Below, piece by piece: positions 16,295 to 25,871 of a DNA stretch of 64,000 bases. Where the stretch lies: NCBI GenBank assembly GCA_945956915.1, contig CAMFJH010000005.1:1-64000 (forward strand), in the 5' to 3' direction. Within the stretch, counting starts at the first letter, position 1. The number at the start of each line of letters is the position of its first letter. A model generated the notes under the pieces. It saw only the letters and a program-made list of their open reading frames with translations. It did not search any database and was not told where the DNA came from. This DNA is from an uncultured Francisellaceae bacterium. Lineage in GTDB: Bacteria; Pseudomonadota; Gammaproteobacteria; UBA6186; Azoamicaceae. Position numbers and translations under genes: made by a program.

Positions 16295-17428
16295 TTATTG
16301 AGCATTTAAAATGTTTATTACCCTATCTTGTTGGTTTTCTGTTAAACCCACCCAAAGTGGTAGCCGTATTAAGCGTTCTGACTGCATATTCGTAATGTCC
16401 ATGTTTCCATGAACCCGACCATAACGTTCTCCAGCCGGAGACGAGTGTAAAGGTACATAATGAAAAACAGCACCAATTTCATTTCTTTTAAATTCATCCA
16501 ATACTTTTTGTCTATTAAGTTCAGGCGCCAAAAGCACATAATACATGTGAGCATTATGCTGACAATCTTCAGGAATAATAGGTCGACGAAGCATACCTTT
16601 GGCTTCTAGCGGTTCTAGTAATTCATGGTAATATTGCCAACTTATCAAACGCTTTTGTGTAATGCAATCGGCTTCTTCAAGCTGAGCCCATAAGAAAGCT
16701 GCAATGAGCTCGCCCGGTAAGAACGAGGAACCCGCCTCTTGCCAGGTATATTTATCAACTTGGCCTCTAAAGAATCGACTACGGTCGGTTCCTTTTTCTC
16801 GGATAATTTCTGCATTTAAAGTGAAAGTAGGATCATTGACAAGCAATGCTCCCCCTTCACCTGCAATCACATTTTTGGTCTCATGGAAACTATAAGCACC
16901 CAGATCACCAATACTCCCTAAGGCACGACCTTTATAACTTGCCATCACACCTTGGGCCGCATCTTCTATGACCGCTATTTGATATCGCTTAGCAATCGTC
17001 ATGATGTTATCCATTTCGCAGCCAACACCTGCATAATGGACGGGAACAATCCCACGTGTTCGATCACTAATCGCCTCTTCAATTAAGCGTTCATCTAGGT
17101 TCAGAGTATCTTCTCGAATATCCACAAAAACAGGTACAGCCCCTCTCAATACAAAAGCATTTGCAGTGGATACAAAGGTATAAGATGGCATAATAAGCTC
17201 ATCACCTGGTTGAATATTCAGTAATAACGCTGCCATTTCAAGCGCTGCAGTACAAGAGTGTGTTAATAAGGCTTTATTGCATTTTGAACGTTCTTCTAAC
17301 CACCGATGACAGCGTTTGGTAAATGGACCATCACCTGCTAAACGCCCATGAAAATGAGATTCGGCAATATAATACAGTTCCTTACCTGTCATATAGGGCC
17401 AATTAAAAGGAATAGCTTTATCATTCAT
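16295..17428 (-). CDS. wecE: dTDP-4-amino-4,6-dideoxygalactose transaminase (WecE/RffA)
   Basis: A 377-residue PLP-dependent sugar aminotransferase that converts dTDP-4-keto-6-deoxyglucose to dTDP-Fuc4N. It is very close to E. coli WecE throughout: GDGPFTKRCHRWLEER, LLTHSCTAALEMAALLL, MPSYTFVSTANAFVLRGA, VPVHYAGVGCEMD and REKGTDRSRFFRGQVDKYTW. The PLP lysine is Lys185 (SFHETKN) and Asp156 pairs with the pyridine ring. All catalytic residues are present. It lies 40 bp after a short methyltransferase remnant and near a WecD-like acetyltransferase, giving dTDP-Fuc4NAc. The locus RmlA/RmlB supply its substrate. Confidence 0.92.
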   Translation of the reverse strand: MNDKAIPFNWPYMTGKELYYIAESHFHGRLAGDGPFTKRCHRWLEERSKCNKALLTHSCTAALEMAALLLNIQPGDELIMPSYTFVSTANAFVLRGAVPVFVDIREDTLNLDERLIEEAISDRTRGIVPVHYAGVGCEMDNIMTIAKRYQIAVIEDAAQGVMASYKGRALGSIGDLGAYSFHETKNVIAGEGGALLVNDPTFTLNAEIIREKGTDRSRFFRGQVDKYTWQEAGSSFLPGELIAAFLWAQLEEADCITQKRLISWQYYHELLEPLEAKGMLRRPIIPEDCQHNAHMYYVLLAPELNRQKVLDEFKRNEIGAVFHYVPLHSSPAGERYGRVHGNMDITNMQSERLIRLPLWVGLTENQQDRVINILNAQ

Positions 17429-17467
17429 TTTTTCACTCCATTTATGACCTTTTCTTTGTTACTTGCT

Positions 17468-17608
17468 TTATATTTTCTTGGCAATCACAAGCCACGAGCC
17501 GCCCACGGGAAAATTCACACCCATTTTAATCAAACTCGCTTCCACACTTAATAAATAAAAAATTAATCGATTAACCCAGGCGTTAATCTGCAATTTAGTT
17601 TTTTTCAT
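17468..17608 (-). pseudogene. 46-codon ORF, probable C-terminal remnant of a SAM methyltransferase
   Basis: A short frame too small for most ORF callers. Its ATG (17608-17606) overlaps the gtrA stop as ATGA and is preceded by GGAG at 6-nt spacing, so it is probably translated. The C-terminus MGVNFPVGGSWLVIAKK resembles the last strand of class I methyltransferases from glycan loci; nothing of the SAM-binding core is present. It begins with MKKTKLQINAWVNRLIFYLL. Either a remnant or a genuine tiny protein is possible; the remnant reading is favoured by the decayed neighbours at 15.06-16.29 kb. Confidence 0.45.
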
Positions 17609-18006
17609 TCTATACTCCAAGAAGTATTCTGCTCTCTAAAAACAAAATATTTACAAGCTACAAAGAGAAAACCCGCGACAGTGATAATGGCAATCGCCTG
17701 AACCACTTGATGATTATATTGAAAATTATCTACCAGAATCAGCAAAATAACTAGATTAATACAATAACCGCATAATTGTGCAAACATATAGCGAGCACCC
17801 GTATTCCATAAATTTTCCTTATGTTTAAACGTTAATTTGCAATTCCCAAAAAACCCAATTACAGCAATCGTACCATATACCAGAGTCATGGTGATTTTTG
17901 GGGATATCCCGAAAAAAGTAAGTAACAAATAGATCGTATAACCCATACCATTATTGATGATCCCAATCAGCCCATAATTGAATAGTTGCCTCATTTTCTC
18001 ATCCAA
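17605..18006 (-). CDS. GtrA-family small membrane protein
   Basis: A 133-residue protein with four predicted membrane segments (NYGLIGIINNGMGYTIYLLL, ITMTLVYGTIAVIGFFGN, YMFAQLCGYCINLVILLIL and AIAIITVAGFLFVACKYFVF). GtrA proteins are thought to help move polyprenyl-phosphate-linked sugars across the inner membrane and usually work with a GtrB-type GT2. Such a GT2 is encoded two genes upstream (18772-19719). It overlaps the acetyltransferase gene by 16 bp. Confidence 0.85.
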   Translation of the reverse strand: MDEKMRQLFNYGLIGIINNGMGYTIYLLLTFFGISPKITMTLVYGTIAVIGFFGNCKLTFKHKENLWNTGARYMFAQLCGYCINLVILLILVDNFQYNHQVVQAIAIITVAGFLFVACKYFVFREQNTSWSIE

Positions 18007-18770
18007 TGAAAGCTCATCTCTGGAGGTGAAAAATGAAAATGAAGCTTTGAGTATAAATTTAAAACAGGAACATTACGTGCGGAAATCGTCGTATTAATAG
18101 CCATATGTCCATGCAAACGATGGTACTGAATCATGGCAAGCCATGTCCTATAACCATATCCTTTACCATGGAACAAGGGTGAAATAGCTGTAAGATGCCA
18201 ATACGCTGAACCATTCTCTTGAATTTCAATAATAAAAAAACCAATCAATAGATCTTTGTCAAGAATTTTTAACAATTGTTGCTTTGGGTGCCCTAATACA
18301 TTAGAAACCCAACGCTTATATCGTAGATCGCTACAATGAGAGTCTAAGCGGGGATCCACATAGAAACGTTCGTACCGAAAAGCCGACATCGCAATCTTGT
18401 TAATAGCCAACAAATCACTTTCCTCTGCAGGCCTAATAGTTAAGCCTTGCTCTTCAAGCGTAAATCGATGAAGATTCTCTACCTTAGGATGTAACACCAT
18501 TTCAATAAAGCGAAATCCTTTTTCTTCTAAAAACATGGATTCCACTAATTGATCTTCGGATAAGCGACAACTCACCAGATCACAGCTCTGAAGATTCCGC
18601 CAGGATTCAAAGTCTTTAAACTGTAGAACAGATTGTTTTGGATCTGAAATGTGTATAGAATCAATCTGTGCTACCGGAAATTGAAAAACTTCTGTATCCC
18701 ATGGCACTATTGTGGCATCCAGTAACAGATCTTGGCTTTTAATGGATATCCGATCATTTACTACTACCAT
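17991..18770 (-). CDS. WecD-like dTDP-4-amino-4,6-dideoxyhexose N-acetyltransferase (GNAT)
   Basis: A 259-residue protein with the two-part architecture of WecD/RffC. The N-terminal region recognises the sugar nucleotide (VPWDTEVFQFPVAQID, EEKGFRFIEMVLHP). The C-terminal GNAT domain has LTIRPAEESDLLAI, RFYVDPRLDSHCSDLRYKRW and the acetyl-CoA loop HGKGYGYRTW. Beside wecE it would acetylate dTDP-Fuc4N to dTDP-Fuc4NAc. That specificity is inferred from pairing and architecture. One base separates it from the upstream GT2 gene. Confidence 0.72.
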   Translation of the reverse strand: MVVVNDRISIKSQDLLLDATIVPWDTEVFQFPVAQIDSIHISDPKQSVLQFKDFESWRNLQSCDLVSCRLSEDQLVESMFLEEKGFRFIEMVLHPKVENLHRFTLEEQGLTIRPAEESDLLAINKIAMSAFRYERFYVDPRLDSHCSDLRYKRWVSNVLGHPKQQLLKILDKDLLIGFFIIEIQENGSAYWHLTAISPLFHGKGYGYRTWLAMIQYHRLHGHMAINTTISARNVPVLNLYSKLHFHFSPPEMSFHWMRK

Positions 18771-18771
18771 A

Positions 18772-19719
18772 TTATCCTTTCCTCCCTATAATTTCTCGCA
18801 ACAAATATGGTGGACGTTCCATAGTACGTTGATGCATTCTACCTAAATATTCTCCAATAATACCTAAGGCTAGTAATTGAGCACCTGAAAAAATGGCAAT
18901 AATCGAAGCTAAAAAGGGAAAACCAGCGACCTGCTGATCGTTGAAAAAATATCCTAAAAGCACATACGCTAAAACACCGACTCCAAATAGAGCACAAAGC
19001 ATACCCAGTATCGTGGCTATCTTCAAAGGTATTGTAGAGAAGCCTGTCATCATATTGATGGCGTGCCTTAAAAGTTGTCGCGCAGTATAACCGGATTTTC
19101 CGTATTGACGAGCATTACGCTGTACAAAACAAACCCCAAACCGCATTGTTGCCCAAGTCAATAGCACATCGATATTCACAGTTGGGCTACGGTAATCGAT
19201 AAAAGCCTCTCGCAATTCAGTTCGAAATACCCGCAAAGCACTGATGTACCGCGCAGTCTCTGCACCCATAGCGTTTTGTAATGCTATTTTGGTTATTTTT
19301 GAGGCTAGATTTCGAAAAAAACCGTGTTTTTCAGATTCAGGTGCGCCATAAACCACATCATAACCTTCATTAATTTTTGAAAATAATTTAGGCAATTCTT
19401 CGGGAAGGTGCTGTAAATCATCATCTATGGTTACAATCCAATCCCCTGTTGCCGCACGAATACCCGCTAGTAACGCATTATGCTGCCCATAATTACGGCT
19501 CATTCGTAAACCATGTACACGCACATCTTGATCCGTTAATCGCTTAATAATTTCCCAAGCATTATCACCGCCACAATCTTCTACAAATATAATATCGAAG
19601 CTAATACCTTGCGCTACAAATACGGATACCAATCTTTGATAGAGCGCTTCTAAACTAGTAGTCGAACGATAAACCGGAATAACAACGGTAACTCCAATTT
19701 TATTTTCTATAGCAGACAT
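18772..19719 (-). CDS. GtrB/ArnC-type polyprenyl-phosphate glycosyltransferase (GT2)
   Basis: A 315-residue GT2 enzyme. The N-terminal GT-A domain has VVIPVYRSTTSLEALYQRL, RMSRNYGQHNALLAGI and TIDDDLQHLPEELPKL (the DDD motif). The C-terminal part has two membrane segments (IPLKIATILGMLCALFGVGV and FPFLASIIAIFSGAQLLALG), ending with the family hallmark GEYLGRMHQRT. It makes a polyprenyl-phosphate sugar donor for GtrA-dependent modification of the surface glycan. The transferred sugar is unknown. It overlaps the upstream GT gene by 13 bp. Confidence 0.86.
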   Translation of the reverse strand: MSAIENKIGVTVVIPVYRSTTSLEALYQRLVSVFVAQGISFDIIFVEDCGGDNAWEIIKRLTDQDVRVHGLRMSRNYGQHNALLAGIRAATGDWIVTIDDDLQHLPEELPKLFSKINEGYDVVYGAPESEKHGFFRNLASKITKIALQNAMGAETARYISALRVFRTELREAFIDYRSPTVNIDVLLTWATMRFGVCFVQRNARQYGKSGYTARQLLRHAINMMTGFSTIPLKIATILGMLCALFGVGVLAYVLLGYFFNDQQVAGFPFLASIIAIFSGAQLLALGIIGEYLGRMHQRTMERPPYLLREIIGRKG

Positions 19720-21158
19720 GATAATTTGGCCCTACAACGCTTAAGTAATCGATAAATACCATTTCTAGCTATCTTAGCTAAACCTAATTGTTTTTTCATC
19801 CAAAAAACAGATTCATCTAATTCAATGCTAAAGGCTTCTGATAAAGTTGGCACAGACAAAGCTTGTTCTGAGCCTTTTAAGATGTTAGTGAGTATTTCTG
19901 GACGATGAAAAGCTTCGTATTGTTCTCGAGCCAATCGCCCATGCTCGCTCAGCATTGCTGGAGATATTTTAGAGCAAATGGATAATAATTCTTCCGAGTA
20001 CCGCCAATTTAAAACACCAGGATAAGCCAATTCAATTCCACTGAGTACACGTGAGAATATATGCCTATGTAGTATAACCGGCACCCCAGCCCCCATCACT
20101 TCAATTAAAGTTAAGCCTGCACCATAAGGAAAAGAAGCAATGTAAAGATCTACCTGCAAATCACTTAAAACTTGCCAAACACTTGGGACCCATGGTATGT
20201 AAACAAATCTATCTAGTGCAATGCCTTTTGACTTTAACCCACGTCGTATCTTAAAAAGTGCCCAAGGTGTTAATTTACCGATATGAATATGTCTACCCCC
20301 TGTTGTCTTCAAAAGCACAGGCAAGATCTCTAGGTAACTCACCATATAGGGAATTTCAATCTTATTTCCTCTAGCTACTGTACATGTTCTAAGTATTCCA
20401 TCTTGCATAAAAGTCTTATCTACAAGCCGATTACTTCTATCTTCTGCCGTAAATGGAATATAATCATTATTAATTTTCAGTGTATTACGACAATAATGAT
20501 ATCCCACAGGATGCGGATCAATGTGCTCCAAATACGATAAATAAACGCCTAAGCACAAATGATGATCACCATGATGATAAAAAGCACCTTTGAATCCCAT
20601 ATCAGGTTGAAGTGATGCCACAGCAACGCTGTCTTGATGGTGATTAAATAAATAAACTTTGAGTGGATCTATTTCAATAAGGCGTTGCTGCAACCAACTG
20701 AGCTTCTTCTGGTAATTTCCTCGCGCTGATAGCTCTAAGCTAAGATTAGCAGTGCCCAATGCCTGCATCAGATAGCTAGGATCAGATTTTCCATCCAACT
20801 CGGTAGATAATATGATATGTTGCCCTTCTGGTCGAGCTCTAATAAAATCTTGAATAATGCGAGTATGACCGCCAGAATTTTGCAATTTGCTGACAATATA
20901 AACAAAAAATGAATTAGGCTTTTGGCTAGGCTTAGGGATTATTTTTTGTGAGCGAATCTTTGTAAAATTTATTTTTCCAATATCTTGACAAAACGCATCT
21001 AGGTCTTTTGAACCGAAAATTTGCGCAGTACACAAGGGCTCGGTAATAATACGCTCTACACAATCGTGAATACACCGCAAAGCTTGATCCAAATTTTCCT
21101 TCTCAATTAAATGGGCAATATTTTGCTTCAAGCTATGCATCGAATTATATTTTTTCAT
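19707..21158 (-). CDS. GT4-like glycosyltransferase
   Basis: A 483-residue protein. A variable N-terminal ~100 residues precede a GT-B-like core (FFVYIVSKLQNSGGHTRIIQ, the donor-side LTPWALFKIRRGLKSKGI, YIPWVPSVWQVLSDLQVDLY, and FPYGAGLTLIEVMGAGVPVI, the E-containing nucleotide-sugar motif). The start at 21158 is preferred to the long frame from 21239 because its ATG overlaps the aminotransferase stop (TAATG) and the longer version would overlap it by 82 bp. The sugar is unknown. Confidence 0.75.
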   Translation of the reverse strand: MKKYNSMHSLKQNIAHLIEKENLDQALRCIHDCVERIITEPLCTAQIFGSKDLDAFCQDIGKINFTKIRSQKIIPKPSQKPNSFFVYIVSKLQNSGGHTRIIQDFIRARPEGQHIILSTELDGKSDPSYLMQALGTANLSLELSARGNYQKKLSWLQQRLIEIDPLKVYLFNHHQDSVAVASLQPDMGFKGAFYHHGDHHLCLGVYLSYLEHIDPHPVGYHYCRNTLKINNDYIPFTAEDRSNRLVDKTFMQDGILRTCTVARGNKIEIPYMVSYLEILPVLLKTTGGRHIHIGKLTPWALFKIRRGLKSKGIALDRFVYIPWVPSVWQVLSDLQVDLYIASFPYGAGLTLIEVMGAGVPVILHRHIFSRVLSGIELAYPGVLNWRYSEELLSICSKISPAMLSEHGRLAREQYEAFHRPEILTNILKGSEQALSVPTLSEAFSIELDESVFWMKKQLGLAKIARNGIYRLLKRCRAKLSCLL

Positions 21159-22270
21159 TATGCAGTGACAGCAGTTGTCTGAAAACTCAGCAAAAGATTG
21201 GCAACATGCTCTATTTCTTCTATTGTCATTGTAGGGCAAATTGGCAAGCTTAGGATTTCCTTAGCACATAATTCTGAGAGTGGCAACTCCAGCTTATGAA
21301 ATTCGCTGTAACAAGCTTGTTGGTGCGGCGGTATTGGATAGTGAATGGGCGTTGAGATCCCATGCTGGGCTAAAAATAGTTTAAGTGCATCTCTTTGCTG
21401 TGTACGAATCACATATTGGTGCCACACGGGTTCTGAATATTCTGGCACGCTGGGTAAAACATAATTTGAATCTTTCAACAAGCGCGAATATTGATCAGCA
21501 ACACTTCTTCGAGCACGGTTCCAGCCATCCAACATGCCCAATTTTACTCTCAAAAAGGCTGCCTGCATTTCATCCAGCCGAGAATTATAACCCAACAGTT
21601 CATGCTGATATTTAATCGTTGAGCCATAATTGCGTAAAAGTCTTACCTTAGTTGCGATTGCATCGTCATTTGTCAAAACTGCGCCACCATCTCCAAAAGC
21701 ACCTAAATTTTTGCCTGGGTAGAAACTTGTGCCAGCGGCATGTCCTAAAGATCCGGCATACCGTTTTTTATATCGTGCACCTTGGGCTTGAGCTGCATCT
21801 TCGATCACTATTAAGCCATATTCAGCAGCCAAAGCATTAATGGGGTCCATATCTGCTGATTGACCATACAAATGCACTGGCATAATCGCTCGAGTACGGG
21901 GGGTAATACTTGCAGCAATCAAGTTAGGATCGATATTGTAAGTACCAAGGCTGAACTCTACCGGCACAGGAATTGCACCACATTCAGTCACCGCTAACCA
22001 AGTTGCAACAAAGGTATTAGAAGGCACGATGACTTCGTCGCCAGTACCAATGCCATAAGCACGTAACAACAAGTGCAACGCTTCTAATCCATTAGCCACA
22101 CCGATGCAGTGTTTTACTGTAGAGTAAGCTGCAAATTCAGCTTCAAAAGCTTCTAATTCTGGCCCCATGATAAACCAGCCAGAATCCATGACTCTGTGAT
22201 AAGCAGCATCCAATTGCTTGCGAATAGATTGATTGGCACGATTAAAATCCAGAAACGGAGTGAGATTCAT
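21158..22270 (-). CDS. dTDP-3-amino-3,6-dideoxyhexose transaminase (FdtB/QdtB-like)
   Basis: A 370-residue DegT/DnrJ/EryC1 aminotransferase. The PLP lysine is Lys187 ([16 protein letters not shown]), with Asp158 in [11 protein letters not shown] and [18 protein letters not shown] upstream. It overlaps the FdtA/QdtA-type isomerase gene by 4 bp. Together they convert dTDP-4-keto-6-deoxyglucose to dTDP-3-amino-3,6-dideoxy-galactose or -glucose. The stereochemistry (Fuc3N or Qui3N) cannot be read from sequence. No dedicated acyltransferase is adjacent; the hexapeptide protein at 33578-34321 is a candidate. Confidence 0.85.
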   Translation of the reverse strand: MNLTPFLDFNRANQSIRKQLDAAYHRVMDSGWFIMGPELEAFEAEFAAYSTVKHCIGVANGLEALHLLLRAYGIGTGDEVIVPSNTFVATWLAVTECGAIPVPVEFSLGTYNIDPNLIAASITPRTRAIMPVHLYGQSADMDPINALAAEYGLIVIEDAAQAQGARYKKRYAGSLGHAAGTSFYPGKNLGAFGDGGAVLTNDDAIATKVRLLRNYGSTIKYQHELLGYNSRLDEMQAAFLRVKLGMLDGWNRARRSVADQYSRLLKDSNYVLPSVPEYSEPVWHQYVIRTQQRDALKLFLAQHGISTPIHYPIPPHQQACYSEFHKLELPLSELCAKEILSLPICPTMTIEEIEHVANLLLSFQTTAVTA

Positions 22271-22707
22271 GGCATTCTCCCAAGGGCATCACAAACAAAT
22301 TGATCATAATCTCGATAATAGTCATTCTCGTCATAATACTCAGAAGCTAATACCAAACAGACAGCACCTGAGGAAAAATTGTTAATTTCTCTCCAAATCA
22401 TCGGGCATATAGAAAGACCCGCATAACCACGATTTAAATGAACTGTTTTTTTTGAAAAACCATCATCTAAGTGAATATCGAATGAACCTGCAAGCGCGAT
22501 GATTAACTGAGAAAGCGCTTTGTGGGCATGCCCCCCACGATCAGCACCACCTGGGACGTCGTACAAATAATACACGCGACGAATATCAAAGGAAACATGC
22601 CGACAAGACTCAATAAATGTTAGATTACCGCGTGCATCCATAATACGAGGCAATTCAAGTAACTGACAATTATCAAGCCTAGGCTGTTGTGTGATCAGGG
22701 ATTTCAT
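22267..22707 (-). CDS. dTDP-4-keto-6-deoxyhexose 3,4-ketoisomerase (FdtA/QdtA family)
   Basis: A 146-residue cupin (WxcM-like). It moves the keto group of dTDP-4-keto-6-deoxyglucose from C4 to C3. Diagnostic sequence: [32 protein letters not shown] with the active-site His60 and His62, and [20 protein letters not shown]. Whether the product is the galacto (FdtA) or gluco (QdtA) epimer cannot be decided here. Its TGA overlaps the aminotransferase ATG (ATGA). Confidence 0.88.
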   Translation of the reverse strand: MKSLITQQPRLDNCQLLELPRIMDARGNLTFIESCRHVSFDIRRVYYLYDVPGGADRGGHAHKALSQLIIALAGSFDIHLDDGFSKKTVHLNRGYAGLSICPMIWREINNFSSGAVCLVLASEYYDENDYYRDYDQFVCDALGRMP

Positions 22708-22751
22708 GCTGCCAATATAGCCTTAAATAGAGTGATAATCTCATAAAATCA

Positions 22752-24119
22752 CTATTTTGTCAACAAGAAACCACCTAAAAAGTTAACTGACTTTTTCCTG
22801 GCAGAGCTTAACCGACTCCATGCAATGCTTCCCAGTATGATAGATGTAAAGACCGAAAATATTTTCATGGCATAGAAGTAACGAGTCTCAAAATGAACTA
22901 ATGTAAAAATCACAAAAAAGCAAGCATAAAATGAAGTACAAATCCACACATAGATAAGCGCATCCGGATGACGACGGATGTACCATAGTAATGGAAAAGT
23001 GATTAATACAAAAACCAAATACAGTGTGTTCCATAAAATATCAAAAAAACTAGGGCGATAATAGACCGAAGCATAATCTTTTAAGGATGCAAACCAATAA
23101 GCGAGGCTTATATGAATCTTCTGTTTATACCACTCTCCAATATGGCTAAAGAACACTCGATAAAATGCTTTTTTACTCGGTTTTCCACAATATGCCGGTT
23201 CCAATTTACATGCCAAATTCCCTCCTCCAGATACTATAAATCCTGCAGAACCACTTAATTGCGCATCCGTTTTAGAAGCATTCTCATAGACTAAATTGGA
23301 GGTATACACCCACGAAAAAGTTTTTGTATCTTTAAAGTTATGAATGCGCCATGGCATCATTATAATATGGGCTGTCAATATAACAAGAAATATTGTTTTC
23401 ATGAGTACTTTTTTTTGTAAAATATTTACCTTACTGTGCCTAATTTTTTTAACAAAAATCAATACGTACATAAAAATAGCAATCATTGTCAAAAAATTTA
23501 CTAACACCTCAAACTGAGAACGAAAATAAGCAGAGCAGGCCAACAATATTCCTGCCCATATAGCTTGTGCCAAAGAGTTATTTTTAAAAGATAGCAATGT
23601 TAATAATATTGCATTCAGAAAAAAAACAATAGAAAACCCTTCTCCTAAAACAATTGCACCAGGTTCAAGTAAGAAAAATCTTATTAGGGGAAAACAAAAA
23701 AATAAAAACGGTAATAAAGAAGCTGCGATTATCGGGAGTATCGTCAACAAATAAATCCTACAAAGCATAAGTAAAAATGCTAAAAAAAATGAATTAAGCA
23801 CAATTAAAATAAAAATAAATGGGGCATTCAATCCAAAACATTTAATGATCATGCTTTCTAAATACATAAAGCCAGGAGGCCATAAATGTATAAGCCAATA
23901 ATTTTCTTTTTGGAACCACCCCGCATGATACACATCGGTTGCACCTAGCGCAAAATGATAACCATCGCCCATTTGTTGCACAAAATCAGATTGCATAAAA
24001 TCCAAGATATTTATCCACAAACTAGGGTGTATAAATGTCTCTCGAACAAAACAACCTATGTACATTGCAACTAAGAAACATAACAAAAAATAAGTTATAT
24101 TATTCCTATTCGTTAACAT
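22752..24119 (-). CDS. Polytopic GT-C-like glycosyltransferase
   Basis: A 455-residue protein with about 10-11 membrane segments. An acidic first periplasmic loop (FMQSDFVQQMGDGYHFALGA) and a late loop HFETRYFYAMKIF resemble the catalytic and HFxPRY motifs of Dolichyl-P-mannose transferase-type (GT39/GT83) proteins that use polyprenyl-phosphate sugars outside the inner membrane. It could use the product of the GtrB-like enzyme. It is AT-rich. It overlaps the upstream methyltransferase gene by 7 bp. A Wzy-like polymerase is an alternative. Confidence 0.6.
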   Translation of the reverse strand: MLTNRNNITYFLLCFLVAMYIGCFVRETFIHPSLWINILDFMQSDFVQQMGDGYHFALGATDVYHAGWFQKENYWLIHLWPPGFMYLESMIIKCFGLNAPFIFILIVLNSFFLAFLLMLCRIYLLTILPIIAASLLPFLFFCFPLIRFFLLEPGAIVLGEGFSIVFFLNAILLTLLSFKNNSLAQAIWAGILLACSAYFRSQFEVLVNFLTMIAIFMYVLIFVKKIRHSKVNILQKKVLMKTIFLVILTAHIIMMPWRIHNFKDTKTFSWVYTSNLVYENASKTDAQLSGSAGFIVSGGGNLACKLEPAYCGKPSKKAFYRVFFSHIGEWYKQKIHISLAYWFASLKDYASVYYRPSFFDILWNTLYLVFVLITFPLLWYIRRHPDALIYVWICTSFYACFFVIFTLVHFETRYFYAMKIFSVFTSIILGSIAWSRLSSARKKSVNFLGGFLLTK

Positions 24120-24889
24120 GATTTTTCTACCGATTTATGTCCCTGCATACACACTAAAAATATGCTTGAACAGAGATCTGGATATTGATGACCTAACATA
24201 TAACAAGCATCTAAATACTCTTTTGAAATAATATCTGTTTTCAATAACCGATCCCATTGAAAGTTAGCTAACGCTTTAAAAAACACACCAGAACGATGAA
24301 TCACCCGCAATCCTGCTGCCACAACATCCCGTTCTAAGGTATCCAAAGAATACGTAATTCGATGCCCATGTTCCGCTTCAGCTGGTGTCACTGCAGCATT
24401 ATGCGTAATCAAACCCATTTTTACTGCAATTTGTCTGGAAGGAGCATTGGCATTGGGACAAACCAATAAAAGTACACCTTCTTGAGCCAACCATTCCTCA
24501 TTAATTCGCTTCAAAAGCGATACGGGATCATCAAGATGTTCAAGTACATGCGTAAGTACAATATTGTCATAACGCTTTGGTAAAACAGCATTTTCAAATA
24601 AAACATTAATGAATTTTACTGAATTTCCCAGTTTTGCCTTGGCTTCCTCAATAGCAGTGCTAGAAGCCTCTATGCAAGTGATTTCTGTAAAATAATCCAA
24701 AAAACGTCTTGTAAAATCCCCTTTGAAACTTCCAAGTTCGAGTAAGCTACCAGGCCTAAAGAAAGGAACAAAAGACTTTATCATAAAAGGATGCATCACA
24801 TCAAAATCAAATGAGTATCCATACTTACGTCCATTTTCTTTATTCTCTGAATCAATAAATTCTTCGTTAAAATTCCTTAGTTTTTTCAT
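24113..24889 (-). CDS. Class I SAM-dependent methyltransferase
   Basis: A 258-residue Methyltransf_11/23-type enzyme. SAM motif I is LLELGSFKGDFTRRFLDYF, motif II acid is ITCIEASSTAI, and VLTHVLEHLDDPVSLLKRI is the motif IV/V region. It resembles the second methyltransferase of the same operon (29322-30044), including the conserved VLEHL/ILEHV block and a C-terminal LGHQYPDL / VGIDYPEL match, so the two are probably paralogues. Likely acceptor: the glycan or an activated sugar. Confidence 0.8.
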   Translation of the reverse strand: MKKLRNFNEEFIDSENKENGRKYGYSFDFDVMHPFMIKSFVPFFRPGSLLELGSFKGDFTRRFLDYFTEITCIEASSTAIEEAKAKLGNSVKFINVLFENAVLPKRYDNIVLTHVLEHLDDPVSLLKRINEEWLAQEGVLLLVCPNANAPSRQIAVKMGLITHNAAVTPAEAEHGHRITYSLDTLERDVVAAGLRVIHRSGVFFKALANFQWDRLLKTDIISKEYLDACYMLGHQYPDLCSSIFLVCMQGHKSVEKSC

Positions 24890-24907
24890 ATTTTATCTCT
24901 TTAAAAA

Positions 24908-25864
24908 TTAATTATTTTCCAGCACTGCAAGACCGAAACCATAACGTCCAAATGCATTACCATTGTATAACAAATATACCTTTCCATCACATTTAAACAA
25001 ATGGGGATAGCATTGCATTTCAGCATCCCAACCATTTGAAGAAACATCTATACCTGCCAATGTATCATTACGTACCCAGTTTTCCAAGTCATTTGAATAA
25101 GCATAACCTAGTCTGTAAGCTCGACTGCTATTTTCACGAAAACCATATGCATGGCGATAACAAAAATACATATGATATATACCATCGATACAGATGACAG
25201 TAGGTAAAGCCTGACACTCATCATGATTCAAGCGGTCACTAATAATCTGTCGTCCATTACGCTTCCAGTTAATTCCATCGGATGAGGTTGCATGAGCGAT
25301 TTTGTACACGCGATCGGGCTGTTCTGTTTCATTAAATTTTTGCCACTTGGTGCCGAAAATGTACCACATATGGTAGACATTATCGTAACATTGTACAAAT
25401 GCATCTCCTACTAAAAATGGCTCGTGCAGTGTCGCAGACAGGATAGGACCGATACCATATCTCTGAAAAGTTTCACCACCATCGCGACTTACTGCTAACC
25501 CAATAGAAGCATCTGCTGAAACAGAAATTTTACGATTCCAACCAGTAGTGTATGCAAGCACTTGGTCCTGATCATGCAGAATATTTATAGGAAAAATACC
25601 ATGTTCGTCAAAACACCCCACTCCACCCAAAGGTAACACTGGTTGCGTAGAAACGCTAAGTAAACAATTCATGTCACGTGAAAAATCCACATAGGCTACG
25701 TGACTTAAATATTTGCCTATTTTGTCACGCTCTCGTGTAGAGAAATATATACGCACACGGTCTTCTAAAATTAATGTTTGCGGTGATTGAGCAAACTCCA
25801 CACAACGATTCGGTAGTGTATGCATAGTCGGATCAAATAGCTTGCCCAGTTTTCTCCACTTCAT
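24908..25864 (-). CDS. Cytosolic glycosidase-like five-bladed beta-propeller, copy 2
   Basis: A 318-residue member of the GH43/32/130-type beta-propeller superfamily. Repeated blades are visible as RVRIYFSTRER, IGLAVSRDGGETFQRYG, YHMWYIFGTKW, IAHATSSDGINWKRNGR, YHMYFCYRH and VYLLYNGN. Acidic residues in CFDEHGIFP, LHEPFLVG and LNHDECQALP sit where catalytic or substrate-binding acids occur in this clan. It lacks a signal peptide. It is a tandem paralogue of 25872-26834, 7 bp apart. A phosphorylase or sugar-binding role is as possible as hydrolysis. Confidence 0.72.
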   Translation of the reverse strand: MKWRKLGKLFDPTMHTLPNRCVEFAQSPQTLILEDRVRIYFSTRERDKIGKYLSHVAYVDFSRDMNCLLSVSTQPVLPLGGVGCFDEHGIFPINILHDQDQVLAYTTGWNRKISVSADASIGLAVSRDGGETFQRYGIGPILSATLHEPFLVGDAFVQCYDNVYHMWYIFGTKWQKFNETEQPDRVYKIAHATSSDGINWKRNGRQIISDRLNHDECQALPTVICIDGIYHMYFCYRHAYGFRENSSRAYRLGYAYSNDLENWVRNDTLAGIDVSSNGWDAEMQCYPHLFKCDGKVYLLYNGNAFGRYGFGLAVLENN

Positions 25865-25871
25865 ATTTTCC

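Noticed and set aside
21159..21239. 27-codon N-terminal extension of the GT4-like protein
   Set aside because: It would overlap the aminotransferase by 82 bp; the ATG at 21158 gives a TAATG junction.
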